A DNA stretch of 64,000 nucleotides from Methylibium rhizosphaerae (GCF_006386545.1 NZ_SWAR01000018.1:41364-105363); one strand, 5' to 3'. Positions 15,363 to 24,584 are shown, counted from the stretch's first letter. Notes: generated by a model from the sequence alone, not told the origin. Translations and numbers: made by a program.

Positions 15363-16568
15363 ATGGACGCCTATTTGCTCGACTGGGCCAACCTGCTGCT
15401 GCGCTGGGCCCACGTCATCACCGCCATCGCCTGGATCGGTTCCTCGTTCTACTTCGTCTTCCTCGACAACAGCCTCACGCCGCCGGTCGATCCCGACCTG
15501 AAGGAAAAGGGCGTCAACGGCGAGCTCTGGGCGGTGCACGGCGGCGGCTTCTACCACCCGCAGAAATACCTCGTCTCGCCGAAGAAGCTGCCCGAGCACC
15601 TGCATTGGTTCTACTGGGAGAGCTATTCCACCTGGCTCACCGGCTTCGGCCTGTTCACCGTGCTGTACCTGTTCAACGCGGGCAGCTTCCTGGTGGACAA
15701 GAGCGTGTTCGACTGGTCGGCGGGCGCTGCCATCGGCGCGGCGCTCGGCTTTCTGGTGGCGTTCTGGTTCGTCTACGACCTGATCTGCCGCGCCTTCGGG
15801 CAGAAGAAGAACGGCGACCTCATCGTCGGCCTGTGCGTCACCGCCTTCATCGTGCTGGCCTCGTGGCTGGCCTGCCAGCTCTTCGCCGGCCGCGCCGCCT
15901 TCCTGCTGGTGGGCGCGATGATCGCCACCGCCATGAGCGCCAACGTGTTCTTCTGGATCATTCCCGGCCAGCGCAAGGTGATCGCGCAGATGAAGGCCGG
16001 CCAGCCGGTGGATCCGATCCACGGCCAGCGCGGCAAGCAGCGCAGCGTGCACAACACCTACTTCACGCTGCCGGTGCTGATCGCGATGCTGTCCAACCAC
16101 TACGGCTGGCTGTACCAGGGTCCGAACAACTGGCTGGTGCTGGTGCTGCTGATGCTGGCCGGCGCCTTGATCCGCCACAGCTTCGTGGCGCGCCACAAGG
16201 CGCTGGTGGCCGGCAAGCGGCCGCCGTGGGAATACGCGGTGGCGGGCACGCTCTCGCTGGCGGGCCTTGCCTTCTGGCTCTCGCCCGCGCCGCAGACTGC
16301 CGAGCAGAAGGCGCAGGCGGCCCAGCCGGTGCACTTTGCCGAGGTCAAGCAGGTGATCGACCAGCGCTGCGCCATGTGCCACAACGCGCAGCTGCAGAGC
16401 AAGAATGTCGCCCTGCACACGCCCGAACTGGTGAAGCAGCATGCGCAGCAGGTGTACCAGCAGGTCTCGGTGCTCAAGCTCATGCCGCTGAACAATGCCA
16501 CCCAGATCACCGACGGCGAGCGGGCGCTGATCGCCCGCTGGTACGAAGGCGGCGCTGGCACCCAATAG
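15363..16568 (+). CDS. puuD: Membrane urate oxidase PuuD with C-terminal cytochrome c
   Basis: A 401-residue integral membrane protein. About eight transmembrane helices fill residues 10-315, with family motifs WAHVITAIAWIGSSFYF, GGGFYHPQKY and SVHNTYFTLPVLIAMLSNHYG. A periplasmic class I cytochrome c domain follows, with one CAMCH haem site (Cys336) and a distal Met in LKLMPLNNATQ. PuuD oxidises urate to 5-hydroxyisourate and passes electrons to the respiratory chain instead of making hydrogen peroxide. It needs the ccm system encoded at 48-55 kb for haem attachment. The start follows a weak AAGAGG site. Confidence 0.93.
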   Translation: MDAYLLDWANLLLRWAHVITAIAWIGSSFYFVFLDNSLTPPVDPDLKEKGVNGELWAVHGGGFYHPQKYLVSPKKLPEHLHWFYWESYSTWLTGFGLFTVLYLFNAGSFLVDKSVFDWSAGAAIGAALGFLVAFWFVYDLICRAFGQKKNGDLIVGLCVTAFIVLASWLACQLFAGRAAFLLVGAMIATAMSANVFFWIIPGQRKVIAQMKAGQPVDPIHGQRGKQRSVHNTYFTLPVLIAMLSNHYGWLYQGPNNWLVLVLLMLAGALIRHSFVARHKALVAGKRPPWEYAVAGTLSLAGLAFWLSPAPQTAEQKAQAAQPVHFAEVKQVIDQRCAMCHNAQLQSKNVALHTPELVKQHAQQVYQQVSVLKLMPLNNATQITDGERALIARWYEGGAGTQ

Positions 16569-16606
16569 CGAACAGCGGCCGCAGGCGTGCGGCTTCCGAG
16601 GTTCCC

Positions 16607-17359
16607 ATGCAGTTCCACCCGAGGGCTCCGCGCAGCGAGCAGGACGTCCGCGTCGATCTCGCCTGTGCCTACCGGCTCGCCGCGCTGGCCGGCTGGGACG
16701 ACACCATCTACACCCACCTGTCGGCCGCGGTGCCGGGCGAGCCGGGCACCTACCTCATCAACGAGTTCGGCCTGGGTTTCGACGAGGTCTGCGCGTCCAA
16801 CCTCGTGAAGGTGGACGCGACCGGCCGGGTGGTCGACGGCAGCGGGCGGCGCGTCAACCCGACCGGCTTCACCATCCATGGCGCGGTGCATGCCGCGCGC
16901 CCCGAGGTCGAGTGCGTGATCCACCTGCACGCGCCGTGGGGTGTGGCCCTGTCGATGCTGCCTCGCGGGCTCGAGCCCACTTCGCAATGGGCCATGCGCC
17001 TGCACGGCCGGCTGGGCCGGCATGCCTACGAAGGCCTGGCGCTGGGCCGCGACGAGGAGCGCCGGCTGGTCGCCAACCTCGGTGCGCTCGACGGCCTCAT
17101 CCTCGACAACCACGGCACGCTCACGGTGGGCCGCACGGTGGCCGAGGCCTTCTTGCTGATGCACCTGCTCGAGCGGGCCGCCAGCGCGCAGCTGCTGGCC
17201 ATGGCGGCCACCGGCGGCCAGGTGCAGGTGGTGAGCGAGGCGCTGGCCGGGCGCACGTATCGCCAATGGGTGGGCGACGGCAGCGAATGGGACGGCGATG
17301 CCGAATGGCCCGCGCTGCTGCGCCGCGCCGACCGGCTGTCGCCGGGTTTTCGCGACTGA
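16607..17359 (+). CDS. Class II aldolase/adducin family protein
   Basis: A 250-residue cytosolic protein with the class II aldolase fold: GWDDTIYTHLSAAVPG near 30, the zinc ligands in CVIHLHAPWGVALS (HxH near 105-107), and a third His in LDNHGTLTVG (about 168). Members cleave or epimerise sugar phosphates or 2-keto acids, and adducin-like members have unknown substrates. It follows puuD by 38 bases and precedes a tautomerase, so it is probably co-transcribed. No step of the standard urate pathway needs an aldolase; the substrate is open. Confidence 0.85.
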   Translation: MQFHPRAPRSEQDVRVDLACAYRLAALAGWDDTIYTHLSAAVPGEPGTYLINEFGLGFDEVCASNLVKVDATGRVVDGSGRRVNPTGFTIHGAVHAARPEVECVIHLHAPWGVALSMLPRGLEPTSQWAMRLHGRLGRHAYEGLALGRDEERRLVANLGALDGLILDNHGTLTVGRTVAEAFLLMHLLERAASAQLLAMAATGGQVQVVSEALAGRTYRQWVGDGSEWDGDAEWPALLRRADRLSPGFRD

Positions 17360-17387
17360 CAACACCACAAACGAGGAGACGAAAGAG

Positions 17388-17591
17388 ATGCCGACGATCC
17401 GGATCGAGCTGTTCGAGGGCCGCACGCCGCAACAGAAGGCTGCGCTGGCCAGGGAAGTGACCGAAGCCTGCGTGCGCGTGCTGGGCGGCAGCGCCGACTC
17501 GGTGGACGTGCTGTTCTACGACGTCCGCCGCGAAGACTGGGCCACCGGCGGCGTGTTGTGGAGCGAGCGAGCGCCCAAGGCGTCGAGCTGA
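17388..17591 (+). CDS. 4-oxalocrotonate tautomerase family protein
   Basis: A 67-residue protein starting MPTIRIELFEG, so Pro is N-terminal once Met is removed, as required for the catalytic general base of the tautomerase superfamily. The length is that of 4-OT subunits, which form hexamers. GAGGAGA lies 8-14 bases upstream. Position between a class II aldolase and a solute-binding protein in the puu operon suggests it isomerises an enol/keto intermediate of the same catabolic route, but no specific substrate can be assigned. Confidence 0.85.
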   Translation: MPTIRIELFEGRTPQQKAALAREVTEACVRVLGGSADSVDVLFYDVRREDWATGGVLWSERAPKASS

Positions 17592-17606
17592 CGCCGGGAG
17601 CCAACC

Positions 17607-18761
17607 ATGGGAACCCTCAGACACGCGGTCGCGCGGGCGGGCGCGGCGGGCCTGCTCGCGCTCGTGTTTTGCAGCACGTCGATGGCACAGGCGCAAGCGC
17701 CGGCCGACGACATCCTCATCGGCGCCAGCCTGCCGCTGTCCGGCCCGGATGCTGCGGTGGGGCAGGAGACGCTCGCAGTGGCCAAGGCCGCCTTCGACGC
17801 GGTGAACGCAGCCGGCGGCATCCAGGGGCGCCGGATTTCACTGCTGGCCCTGGACGACAAGTTCCAGCCTGCGCGGGCGGCCGAGAACGCCCGCAAGCTC
17901 GACGCGCAGGGCGTCGTGGCCTTGTTCAACTGCTGGGGCACGGCCAGCTGTGGCGCGTTGCTGCCCGTGGCCGCGCAGGCCCGGCTGCCGGTGGTGAGCG
18001 GCATCGGCATCGCCGACGTCGGCCCGCAGGGGCCGGCCGCGCGCTATGCCTTCAACGTGCGGCCGACCACCGAGGACGAGATCGCCCGCATGGTGCGCCA
18101 GATGGACACGATCGGGCAGCGCCGCATCGCGGTGGCCTACCAGGACGACGCCTTCGGCAGGAGCGGCCAGGCCGCGGCCCAGCGGATGCTGGCCCGGGCC
18201 GGTCTCAAACCGGCCGGTGAACACGCGATGGCGCGCGACGCCGGGAACATGGCGGCAGTGGTGGAAGCCTTGCGCCGCTCCGATGCGCAGGGCGTGGTGG
18301 TGGTGGCGCCGCCGCTCACCGCAGTGGCGCTGATCCGCCAAGCCCGCCAGGCAGGACTCGCGGCCCAGTTCTACTGCCTGGCCGCGCAGGCGCACCGCGC
18401 CATGGTCGCGCAGCTGGGCGAACACACCACCGGCGTCGTGTTCACGACGCTGGTCCCCAGCCCGTGGAATGCCGGCCTCCCGGTGGTGCGTGACTACCAG
18501 CAGGTGCTGCGCGGCGGCAACAGCCGGCAGGAGTTCTCGTACCTGGGGCTCGAGGTCTACATCAATGCCAGGGTACTGGTCGAAGGCTTGCGCAAGGCAG
18601 GCAGCCGGGTGACGCGTGAATCGCTGGTGACCGCGCTCGAGTCCATGGGCGAGAAGCTCTTCACGCCGACGTTGTCGGTGCACTACGGCCCCGGCTCGCG
18701 CCAAGGCTCGTCGTACGTCGGCCTCACCATGGTGAGCCGCTCAGGCAGCTTCATCGAGTGA
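17607..18761 (+). CDS. Branched-chain amino-acid-type ABC solute-binding protein (LivK-like)
   Basis: A 384-residue periplasmic protein with a signal peptide (cleavage near SMAQAQA) and a type I periplasmic-binding fold; the N-terminal ILIGASLPLSGPDAAVGQ and AVNAAGGIQGRRI segments are typical of the HAAT family. No permease or ATPase follows, so it is an orphan receptor that may serve a transporter elsewhere or act as a sensor. It is the last gene of the plus-strand purine cluster, 15 bases after the tautomerase. Substrate unknown; an amide, urea-like or purine-derived compound would suit the context. Confidence 0.87.
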   Translation: MGTLRHAVARAGAAGLLALVFCSTSMAQAQAPADDILIGASLPLSGPDAAVGQETLAVAKAAFDAVNAAGGIQGRRISLLALDDKFQPARAAENARKLDAQGVVALFNCWGTASCGALLPVAAQARLPVVSGIGIADVGPQGPAARYAFNVRPTTEDEIARMVRQMDTIGQRRIAVAYQDDAFGRSGQAAAQRMLARAGLKPAGEHAMARDAGNMAAVVEALRRSDAQGVVVVAPPLTAVALIRQARQAGLAAQFYCLAAQAHRAMVAQLGEHTTGVVFTTLVPSPWNAGLPVVRDYQQVLRGGNSRQEFSYLGLEVYINARVLVEGLRKAGSRVTRESLVTALESMGEKLFTPTLSVHYGPGSRQGSSYVGLTMVSRSGSFIE

Positions 18762-19072
18762 GTGTCTGCTGACGCTGAGCCTGCACTGCGCCGCAGGCCG
18801 AAAGAATTGCTCGGCACGCAGCGTTCCCAGCCTCCGGCCGACGCCCGGTGCGAATTGATAACGCCTAAGTGCGAGGCCGGTCAACGCGCCGCCGTTACAT
18901 CTGAGACGGCTTGTAAGGCTGCGGCTATTTGCCAACTTGTCACGGTATTTCGAGTCGGGATGGCCTGAAGATGCGCCCCGAACACGTGAAAGCGTGGTTG
19001 GTGCGCCGGGCCCCCATGAGGGCATTCCATTCAAAACCTGCCTGGCCGCCACAAACCCACTGGAGGGATCCG
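18762..19072. other. Non-coding gap upstream of the 17-kb envelope operon
   Basis: A 311-base stretch between the LivK-like gene and apbE, with lower G+C in its middle part (about 18850-18960). It should contain the promoter of the long plus-strand operon. I cannot pick a convincing -35/-10 pair. A good ribosome-binding site, GGAGGGA, stands just before the apbE ATG. Confidence 0.6.
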
Positions 19073-20077
19073 ATGAGTTCTGGCGCCTTGCCGTTGTCGT
19101 CAAGCGCAGAGCCGGGAGCCGTACGCGGCTCCTGGGGCTCGGTCGCGCCCGGCAATTGGTACCGGCGCGAGGAAGCCATCATGGGCACCTCCGTCAGCGT
19201 GGAGCTGTGGGCGGCCGACCGGGAGACCGCCGAGTCGGCCATGGCCGCGGTCATCGAAGAGATGCACCGCGTCGACCATGCGATGAGCCCCTTCAAGCCC
19301 GACTCGGAGCTGTCGCGCATCAACCGCGACGCCGCCATGGCAGCGGTACCGGTGAGCGGCGAAATGGCGGCCCTGATCGAGCGCGCGATCGACTTCTCGC
19401 AGCTGTCCGGCGGCGCGTTCGACATCACCTATGCCAGTGCGGGCGCACTGTACGACTACCGCGAAGGCATCGCCCCCACCGACGAGATGCTTGCCCAGGG
19501 CTGCGCCGCCATCGGCTGGCGTCACCTGGCGGTCGACCGGCAGGCCGGCACGGTGCGCTTCCTGCGCCCCGGCATGCGCATCGACCTGGGCGGCTTTGCC
19601 AAGGGGCATGCGGTGGACAACGCGGTGGCCCTGCTGCGCCAGCGCGGCATCACCAACGCCTTCGTGGCGGCCGGCGGTGACAGCCGTGTGCTGGGCGACC
19701 GTCGCGGCCGGCCCTGGACCATCGGCATCCGTGACCCTCGCCGGCCCGGCCAGGTGGTGGCCGTGCTGCCGCTCGAAGACGTGGCGATCTCGACCTCGGG
19801 CGACTACGAGCGCTTCTTCGAGCGCGACGGCGTGCGCTGCCATCACGTCATCGACCCGAAGACCGGCAGGTCGCCCGACGGCGTGCGCAGCGTCACGGTG
19901 CTGGCCGATGACGGGCTCACCACCGAGGGGCTGTCGAAAAGCGTGTTCGTGCTGGGCCTCGAAAAAGGGCTGCAGCTCGTCGAATCCCTGCGCGGCGTCG
20001 ACGCCATCGTCGTCGATGCCGCTGGTGTTCTGCATTACTCGTCGGGGCTGCTTGGTGCAGGCCCCAGGCCCCAATAA
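19073..20077 (+). CDS. apbE: FAD:protein FMN transferase, ApbE family, without signal peptide
   Basis: A 334-residue protein with all ApbE landmarks: MGTSVSVEL (about 38), LGGFAKGHAVD, AAGGDSRVLGDRRGRPW, AISTSGDYERFF, HHVIDPKTGRSPDG and a late LTTEGLSKSVFVLG. ApbE attaches FMN covalently to a Thr or Ser of a target protein, using FAD. Most bacterial ApbE are exported lipoproteins; this one has no signal peptide or lipobox from the chosen ATG (19073), and upstream in-frame extensions add none. It heads the operon, 64 bases before the propeller/haem lipoprotein, so its target is likely encoded downstream. No NqrC-, RnfG- or FMN-bind-type domain is obvious there. Confidence 0.88.
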   Translation: MSSGALPLSSSAEPGAVRGSWGSVAPGNWYRREEAIMGTSVSVELWAADRETAESAMAAVIEEMHRVDHAMSPFKPDSELSRINRDAAMAAVPVSGEMAALIERAIDFSQLSGGAFDITYASAGALYDYREGIAPTDEMLAQGCAAIGWRHLAVDRQAGTVRFLRPGMRIDLGGFAKGHAVDNAVALLRQRGITNAFVAAGGDSRVLGDRRGRPWTIGIRDPRRPGQVVAVLPLEDVAISTSGDYERFFERDGVRCHHVIDPKTGRSPDGVRSVTVLADDGLTTEGLSKSVFVLGLEKGLQLVESLRGVDAIVVDAAGVLHYSSGLLGAGPRPQ

Positions 20078-20141
20078 CAACACGACAACGAAAAGCAAGA
20101 AAGCTCGCGCTCGACCCAACCGAAGCGACCGGAGAGGAAAA

Positions 20142-23141
20142 ATGAAACGACTCACGATGACAACCGCGCTGGCAGGCACCGCCGCCGCCGCGTTGACCCT
20201 GGGGCTCGCCGGCTGCGGCAGCGGCAGCGACTCCTCGACCGTGACGGTGCAGGGCGACGTGCCCATCGCCTACGCCAAGCGATCGACCAGCATCTCGATC
20301 AACCCGACCGACGGCGCCCCCTTCGCCGCCGGCGGCGACCTGCTGATCCGCGAGAAGTCCTCGCCGAGCGCGCCCGAGCACAACATCACCGCGCAATTCA
20401 CCCGCGGCCAGGGCGACGCCTCCGACCCCGAGGTGTCCTACGACGGCAAGAAGATCGTGTTCGCGATGCGCTGCCCGGTGAACGGCAGCCCCACGATCAA
20501 CGGCCAGGTGGCCTGCACCGGCCGCTGGAACATCTGGGAATACGACATGACCACCGGTGGCTACACCGGCGGCACCTTCCGCCGCATCACCGGCAGCAAC
20601 CAGCATGACGACGTGGATCCGGCCTACCTGCCGGCCGGCCGCGGCTTCGTGTTCGCGTCGAACCGCCAGGCCAAGTCGAGCCAGAACCAGGCGCTCGGCC
20701 GGGCCTACTTCGCGCTCGACGAATACGAGCGCGAGCGCGTGCTGAACCTGCACACGATGGACGCCGAGGGCAACGGCATCACCCAGATCACCTTCAACCA
20801 GAGCCATGACCGCAACCCGGTGGTGCGCCCGAACGGCGACATCATGTTCGCGCGCTGGGAGCACGTGGCCGACCGCAACCGCTTCGCGATCTTCCGCACC
20901 AAGCCCGACGGCACCGACATGTTCGTGCTGTACGGCGCGCAGAGTCCCGGCAACAGCTTCCTGCACCCGCGCGACATGGACCCGGCCGGTGCCTACAAGG
21001 GCAAGCTCACGTCGTCGCTGATGCCGCTGTCGCGCACCCAGGAAGGCGGCGCGCTGATGATCGTGGACGCGGCCAACTACTCCGAGAACAACACGCCGGC
21101 CAATGCCACCATCCCGGCGCAAGGGGGCCAGACCCAGTCCACCACCGAGCGCCTGAACGACGGCATGGGCCTGTCGCTCAACGGCCGCGTCACCACGCCG
21201 TACCCGCTGTGGGACGGCACCGACCGCGTGCTGGTGGCCTACCGCCCGTGCGAAGTCACCCGCGACGGCGTGGTGGTGCATTGCTCGACACTGACCGACG
21301 CCGAAAAGGCGCGCCTGGGCAACCGTGAGCGCACCATGGCCGAAGCCGCTGCCGATCCGGTGCAGGACAACGCGCCGGCGGCCTATGCGATCTACATGTT
21401 CAACCCGGCCAACCAGACCTGGCTGAACGTCGCAGCCCCGCCCCCGGGCTTCATGTACACCGACCCGGTCGCCCTGCAGGCCCGCACCGAGCCGAATGCG
21501 ACCGACCCGACCAACGTGGACCCGGTGCTGCGCGCGCAGAACATGGCGCTCATCGAAGTGCGTTCGGTGTACGACACCGACGGCCTGAACCGCATGTCCG
21601 ACCCGATGCTGACCGCCGCCGACCTGGCCGCGGGCTGCACGACGGCGATCGCCAAGGTGGCGCCCACCGATTCGCACGACACGCGTCCGATGGTGGCCGA
21701 CCTGCTGCGCATCAAGGACCCGGCCGACGCGGCCTATCGCTGCGCACCCGCCCGTTTCGTGCGGGCCGTGCGTGCCATCGCGCCGCCGTCGTCCACCATG
21801 GGCCTGCGTTCTGCCATCGGCGAAACCGAGTTCGAGCAGCAGCAGATCCTGGGCTATGCGCAGGTCGAGCCCGACGGTTCCTTCAAGCTGCAGGTGCCGG
21901 CCGACATCCCGCTGGGCCTGCAGATCGTCGACGCCAAGGGCCGTGCGTTCCAGACGCACACCAACTGGATCCAGGTCCGCCCCGGCGAGCGCCGCACCTG
22001 CGACGGCTGCCACAGCCCGCGCCGAGGCGCTTCGCTGAACTCCGGCACCGTGGTCAACACCATGCCCGCTGCCTTGGTACAGGCCCTGGCCGGCGCGCAC
22101 CAGTCCGGCGAGACGATGGCCTCGACCCGCACCCGCCTCGATCCGGCGCGCCTGAACCTGGTGACCGACCTCGACTTCACCGACGTGTGGGCCGACACCA
22201 CGAAGCCCAACGTCACGGCGCGTCCGAGCATCCTGGTGCGCTACACCGGCAACACGAACCCGGCCGACGACCTGGCCACGGCCGTGCCGACCAACGGTGT
22301 CATCAACTATCCGCAGCACATCGCCCCGCTGTGGACGCGCGTTCGCGGCACCGGCGGCGCCAACACCTGCACCAACTGCCACAGCGACCCGGCCAATCTC
22401 GACCTGCGCAACACCACGGCCGGCACCGGCCGGCTGGTGTCGTACGAAGAGCTGCTGCTGGGCGACCCGGTGCTCGGCGCCAACGGCCAGCCGGTGACCC
22501 GCATCCGCGACGGCGTGCCCGAGATCGAGCGCGGTCCGGCCCTGGTGGAAACCAGCTCCGGCGCTGCCAACACCGCAGGCCAGGCCCGCAAGAGCCGCCT
22601 CACCGAGATCCTGTTCGGTGAAACCCTGCTGGCCGGCTCGGCCGCGCGCACCGCGTTCCCCAACCCGCCGGCCGGCGCGCCCGACCACTCGACGCTGCTC
22701 AACCCGGCCGAGAAGCGGCTGCTGGTCGAGTGGATCGACCTGGGCGGCCAGTACTACAACGACCCGTTCGGCTCCGGCAGCGCCGTGCGCACCGTCACCA
22801 CGCTGAGCCAGGCGACCTTCGAGTCGCAGGTGTGGCCGGTGCTGCGCTCGACCTGTGCGGCGGCCTGCCACCAGGCCATCGGCACCGACCCGAGCATCGT
22901 GGGCGGCGGCCAGTTCCGCGGCAACCGCTTCGTGCTCACCGGCAGCGCCGAGGGCGACTACAACGTCACCTTGTCGATGATCTCGGACACCTGCAACGCG
23001 GCACAGAACTACCTGCTGTCGCGTCCGTCCACCGTGCCGCACCCGGCCGGTGCGACGACGCAGACCACCGCCGTGCTGCCGGTGGGCAGCGCAGGCTACA
23101 ACGCGATCGCCAGCTGGATCACCTCGGGCTGTACTCAATGA
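20142..23141 (+). CDS. Large lipoprotein: beta-propeller (PD40/TolB-like) plus three haem c-type motifs
   Basis: A 999-residue lipoprotein; the lipobox LAGC puts the lipidated Cys at about 24. The first half has TolB-like repeats (DPEVSYDGKKIVFAMR, DVDPAYLPAGRGFVFASNR, DRNPVVRPNGDIMFARW). The second half carries CDGCH (Cys620), CTNCH (Cys743) and an unusual CAAACH (Cys905). The propeller-plus-haem plan resembles HzsA-related proteins, the family of the hydrazine synthase alpha subunit, but no partner subunits are present. A role in outer-membrane or periplasmic electron transfer or in binding an oxidisable ligand is possible. GGAGAGG precedes the ATG, and the stop overlaps the next gene by 4 bases. 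Confidence 0.82.
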   Translation: MKRLTMTTALAGTAAAALTLGLAGCGSGSDSSTVTVQGDVPIAYAKRSTSISINPTDGAPFAAGGDLLIREKSSPSAPEHNITAQFTRGQGDASDPEVSYDGKKIVFAMRCPVNGSPTINGQVACTGRWNIWEYDMTTGGYTGGTFRRITGSNQHDDVDPAYLPAGRGFVFASNRQAKSSQNQALGRAYFALDEYERERVLNLHTMDAEGNGITQITFNQSHDRNPVVRPNGDIMFARWEHVADRNRFAIFRTKPDGTDMFVLYGAQSPGNSFLHPRDMDPAGAYKGKLTSSLMPLSRTQEGGALMIVDAANYSENNTPANATIPAQGGQTQSTTERLNDGMGLSLNGRVTTPYPLWDGTDRVLVAYRPCEVTRDGVVVHCSTLTDAEKARLGNRERTMAEAAADPVQDNAPAAYAIYMFNPANQTWLNVAAPPPGFMYTDPVALQARTEPNATDPTNVDPVLRAQNMALIEVRSVYDTDGLNRMSDPMLTAADLAAGCTTAIAKVAPTDSHDTRPMVADLLRIKDPADAAYRCAPARFVRAVRAIAPPSSTMGLRSAIGETEFEQQQILGYAQVEPDGSFKLQVPADIPLGLQIVDAKGRAFQTHTNWIQVRPGERRTCDGCHSPRRGASLNSGTVVNTMPAALVQALAGAHQSGETMASTRTRLDPARLNLVTDLDFTDVWADTTKPNVTARPSILVRYTGNTNPADDLATAVPTNGVINYPQHIAPLWTRVRGTGGANTCTNCHSDPANLDLRNTTAGTGRLVSYEELLLGDPVLGANGQPVTRIRDGVPEIERGPALVETSSGAANTAGQARKSRLTEILFGETLLAGSAARTAFPNPPAGAPDHSTLLNPAEKRLLVEWIDLGGQYYNDPFGSGSAVRTVTTLSQATFESQVWPVLRSTCAAACHQAIGTDPSIVGGGQFRGNRFVLTGSAEGDYNVTLSMISDTCNAAQNYLLSRPSTVPHPAGATTQTTAVLPVGSAGYNAIASWITSGCTQ

Positions 23142-23785
23142 CGCTCGAGAGTCGAGTCATCGCGTCGCGAGGCGCACGGCGTCTCGCGGCGCTTTCCCTG
23201 GCGGCCGTTGCGGCCGCCGCCCTGCTGGCCAGCTGCGGCGGGGGCGGTTCCAACCCGCTGGACAACCCGCCCGACGTCCAGAACCCCGGCGGCACCGGCG
23301 GGCAGAAGCTGTCGTTCGCGTACTTCCAGCGCTGCGTCAATCCCATCTTCCTGGCGCAGCTGCAGATCAACCAGAATGGCGTGATCTCCATCAACACCTG
23401 TGCCGCCTCGGGTTGCCACGACAACACCGTGGGCACGGGTGGCGCCTTCCGCGTGGTGCAGTCGGCGCAACCGGTGGACCTGTCCAACGGGGCCAACACG
23501 CCCGACGTGATCCGCACCACCGACATGTACAAGAACTACTACTCAGCGGCCGGCGAGGTGTTCATCAGCTCACCGGCGCAGAGCCGCCTGCTCACCAAGC
23601 CCATGGTCAACGGCGTGCTTCACGGCGGAGGCCTCATCTTCGAGAACCTGCAGGACCCGAACGCAAGGCTGATCCAGTACTGGATGAGCCGCCCCATGCC
23701 CGCCGGGCAGGACGAGTTCAGCACTGCGGCGGCCAACATGTTCACGCCGCCTGACATCAATACCGGGGCCTGCAACACACAATGA
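23138..23785 (+). CDS. Lipoprotein with a CX4CH haem-like motif
   Basis: A 215-residue lipoprotein: a 25-residue hydrophobic signal ends in the lipobox LLASC, followed by a Gly-rich linker. One C-x4-C-H sequence (CAASGCH) lies near residue 88, with further Cys in QRCVNPIF and near the C-terminus. CX4CH haem sites are known in some multihaem cytochromes but are rare, so haem attachment is a prediction. It overlaps its neighbours by 4 bases on both sides and may form a complex with the large propeller lipoprotein, whose last motif is also expanded. Confidence 0.75.
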   Translation: MTLESRVIASRGARRLAALSLAAVAAAALLASCGGGGSNPLDNPPDVQNPGGTGGQKLSFAYFQRCVNPIFLAQLQINQNGVISINTCAASGCHDNTVGTGGAFRVVQSAQPVDLSNGANTPDVIRTTDMYKNYYSAAGEVFISSPAQSRLLTKPMVNGVLHGGGLIFENLQDPNARLIQYWMSRPMPAGQDEFSTAAANMFTPPDINTGACNTQ

Positions 23786-24579
23786 GCGACTGGTTGTTCG
23801 GAGGGGTTGCAGCTCGTTGCCGCGCACCGCTGCGCGGCTTGCTGTTCTGGGGCCTGGTGGCCTGCGCCGCCATCGGCGCCCGACCGGCACACGCTGCGGA
23901 AGACAAGGTCGAGCGGCTGCAGATCACCGACCCCTACATCGAGCTGCACACCGGTCCCGGCCGCGGCTACCCGGTCTTCTTCGTCGCGCCTCGCGGCGAA
24001 TGGATCGGCATCACGCTGCGCCACACCGACTGGTACAAGGTGCGCACCGAAGGCGGCAAGGAGGGCTGGGTGCATCGCCGGCAGCTCGAGACCACCCTCA
24101 CCGAGGCAGGCGGGCAGAAGACCTTCCGCGATCTCGTGGTCGACGACTACCTGCTGCGCAAGCTCGAGCTCGGCGGCGGCTGGGGCCGCTTCAAGAAGGA
24201 GCCCATGCTCAAGATCTGGACCGGCTATCGGCTGTCGGACACCCTGTCGGTCGAGGGCACGCTGGGGCAGGTGCAGGGTGTCTTCTCCGGCACCGACTTC
24301 TGGCACGTCAACCTGAACGTCGAGCCATGGTCCGACCGGCGGCTGTCGCCGTTCTTCGGCGTCGGATTCGGGCGCTTCAAGAACGTGCCGAACCAGAGCC
24401 TGGTGTCGTCCATCGTCACCGACGCCAAGCTGGCCAACGTCGGGCTGGGCGTGCGCTACTACATCACCGACCGTTTCGTGCTGCGGGCCGACTACTCCAT
24501 CTACACCGCCTTCGTGGCAGACACCCGGTCCACCGAGTACCGCGCCATCACGGGCGGTCTGTCGTTCTTCTTCCAGTGA
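23782..24579 (+). CDS. Exported SH3b domain plus outer-membrane beta-barrel protein
   Basis: A 265-residue protein with a signal peptide (about 1-38, cleaved after AHA). Residues about 46-105 form a bacterial SH3 domain (IELHTGPGRGYPVFF, GWVHRRQLE), a fold that binds peptidoglycan or Pro-rich peptides. The rest is a chain of amphipathic beta strands ending in GGLSFFFQ, typical of an eight-stranded OmpA/OmpW-size barrel. It could tie the outer membrane to the cell wall. It overlaps the preceding stop by 4 bases. Confidence 0.78.
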   Translation: MSDWLFGGVAARCRAPLRGLLFWGLVACAAIGARPAHAAEDKVERLQITDPYIELHTGPGRGYPVFFVAPRGEWIGITLRHTDWYKVRTEGGKEGWVHRRQLETTLTEAGGQKTFRDLVVDDYLLRKLELGGGWGRFKKEPMLKIWTGYRLSDTLSVEGTLGQVQGVFSGTDFWHVNLNVEPWSDRRLSPFFGVGFGRFKNVPNQSLVSSIVTDAKLANVGLGVRYYITDRFVLRADYSIYTAFVADTRSTEYRAITGGLSFFFQ

Positions 24580-24584
24580 GAGCC

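Noticed and set aside
20142..23141. Hydrazine synthase activity
   Set aside because: No beta or gamma subunit, no hydrazine dehydrogenase and no anammox context; the likeness is limited to domain plan.
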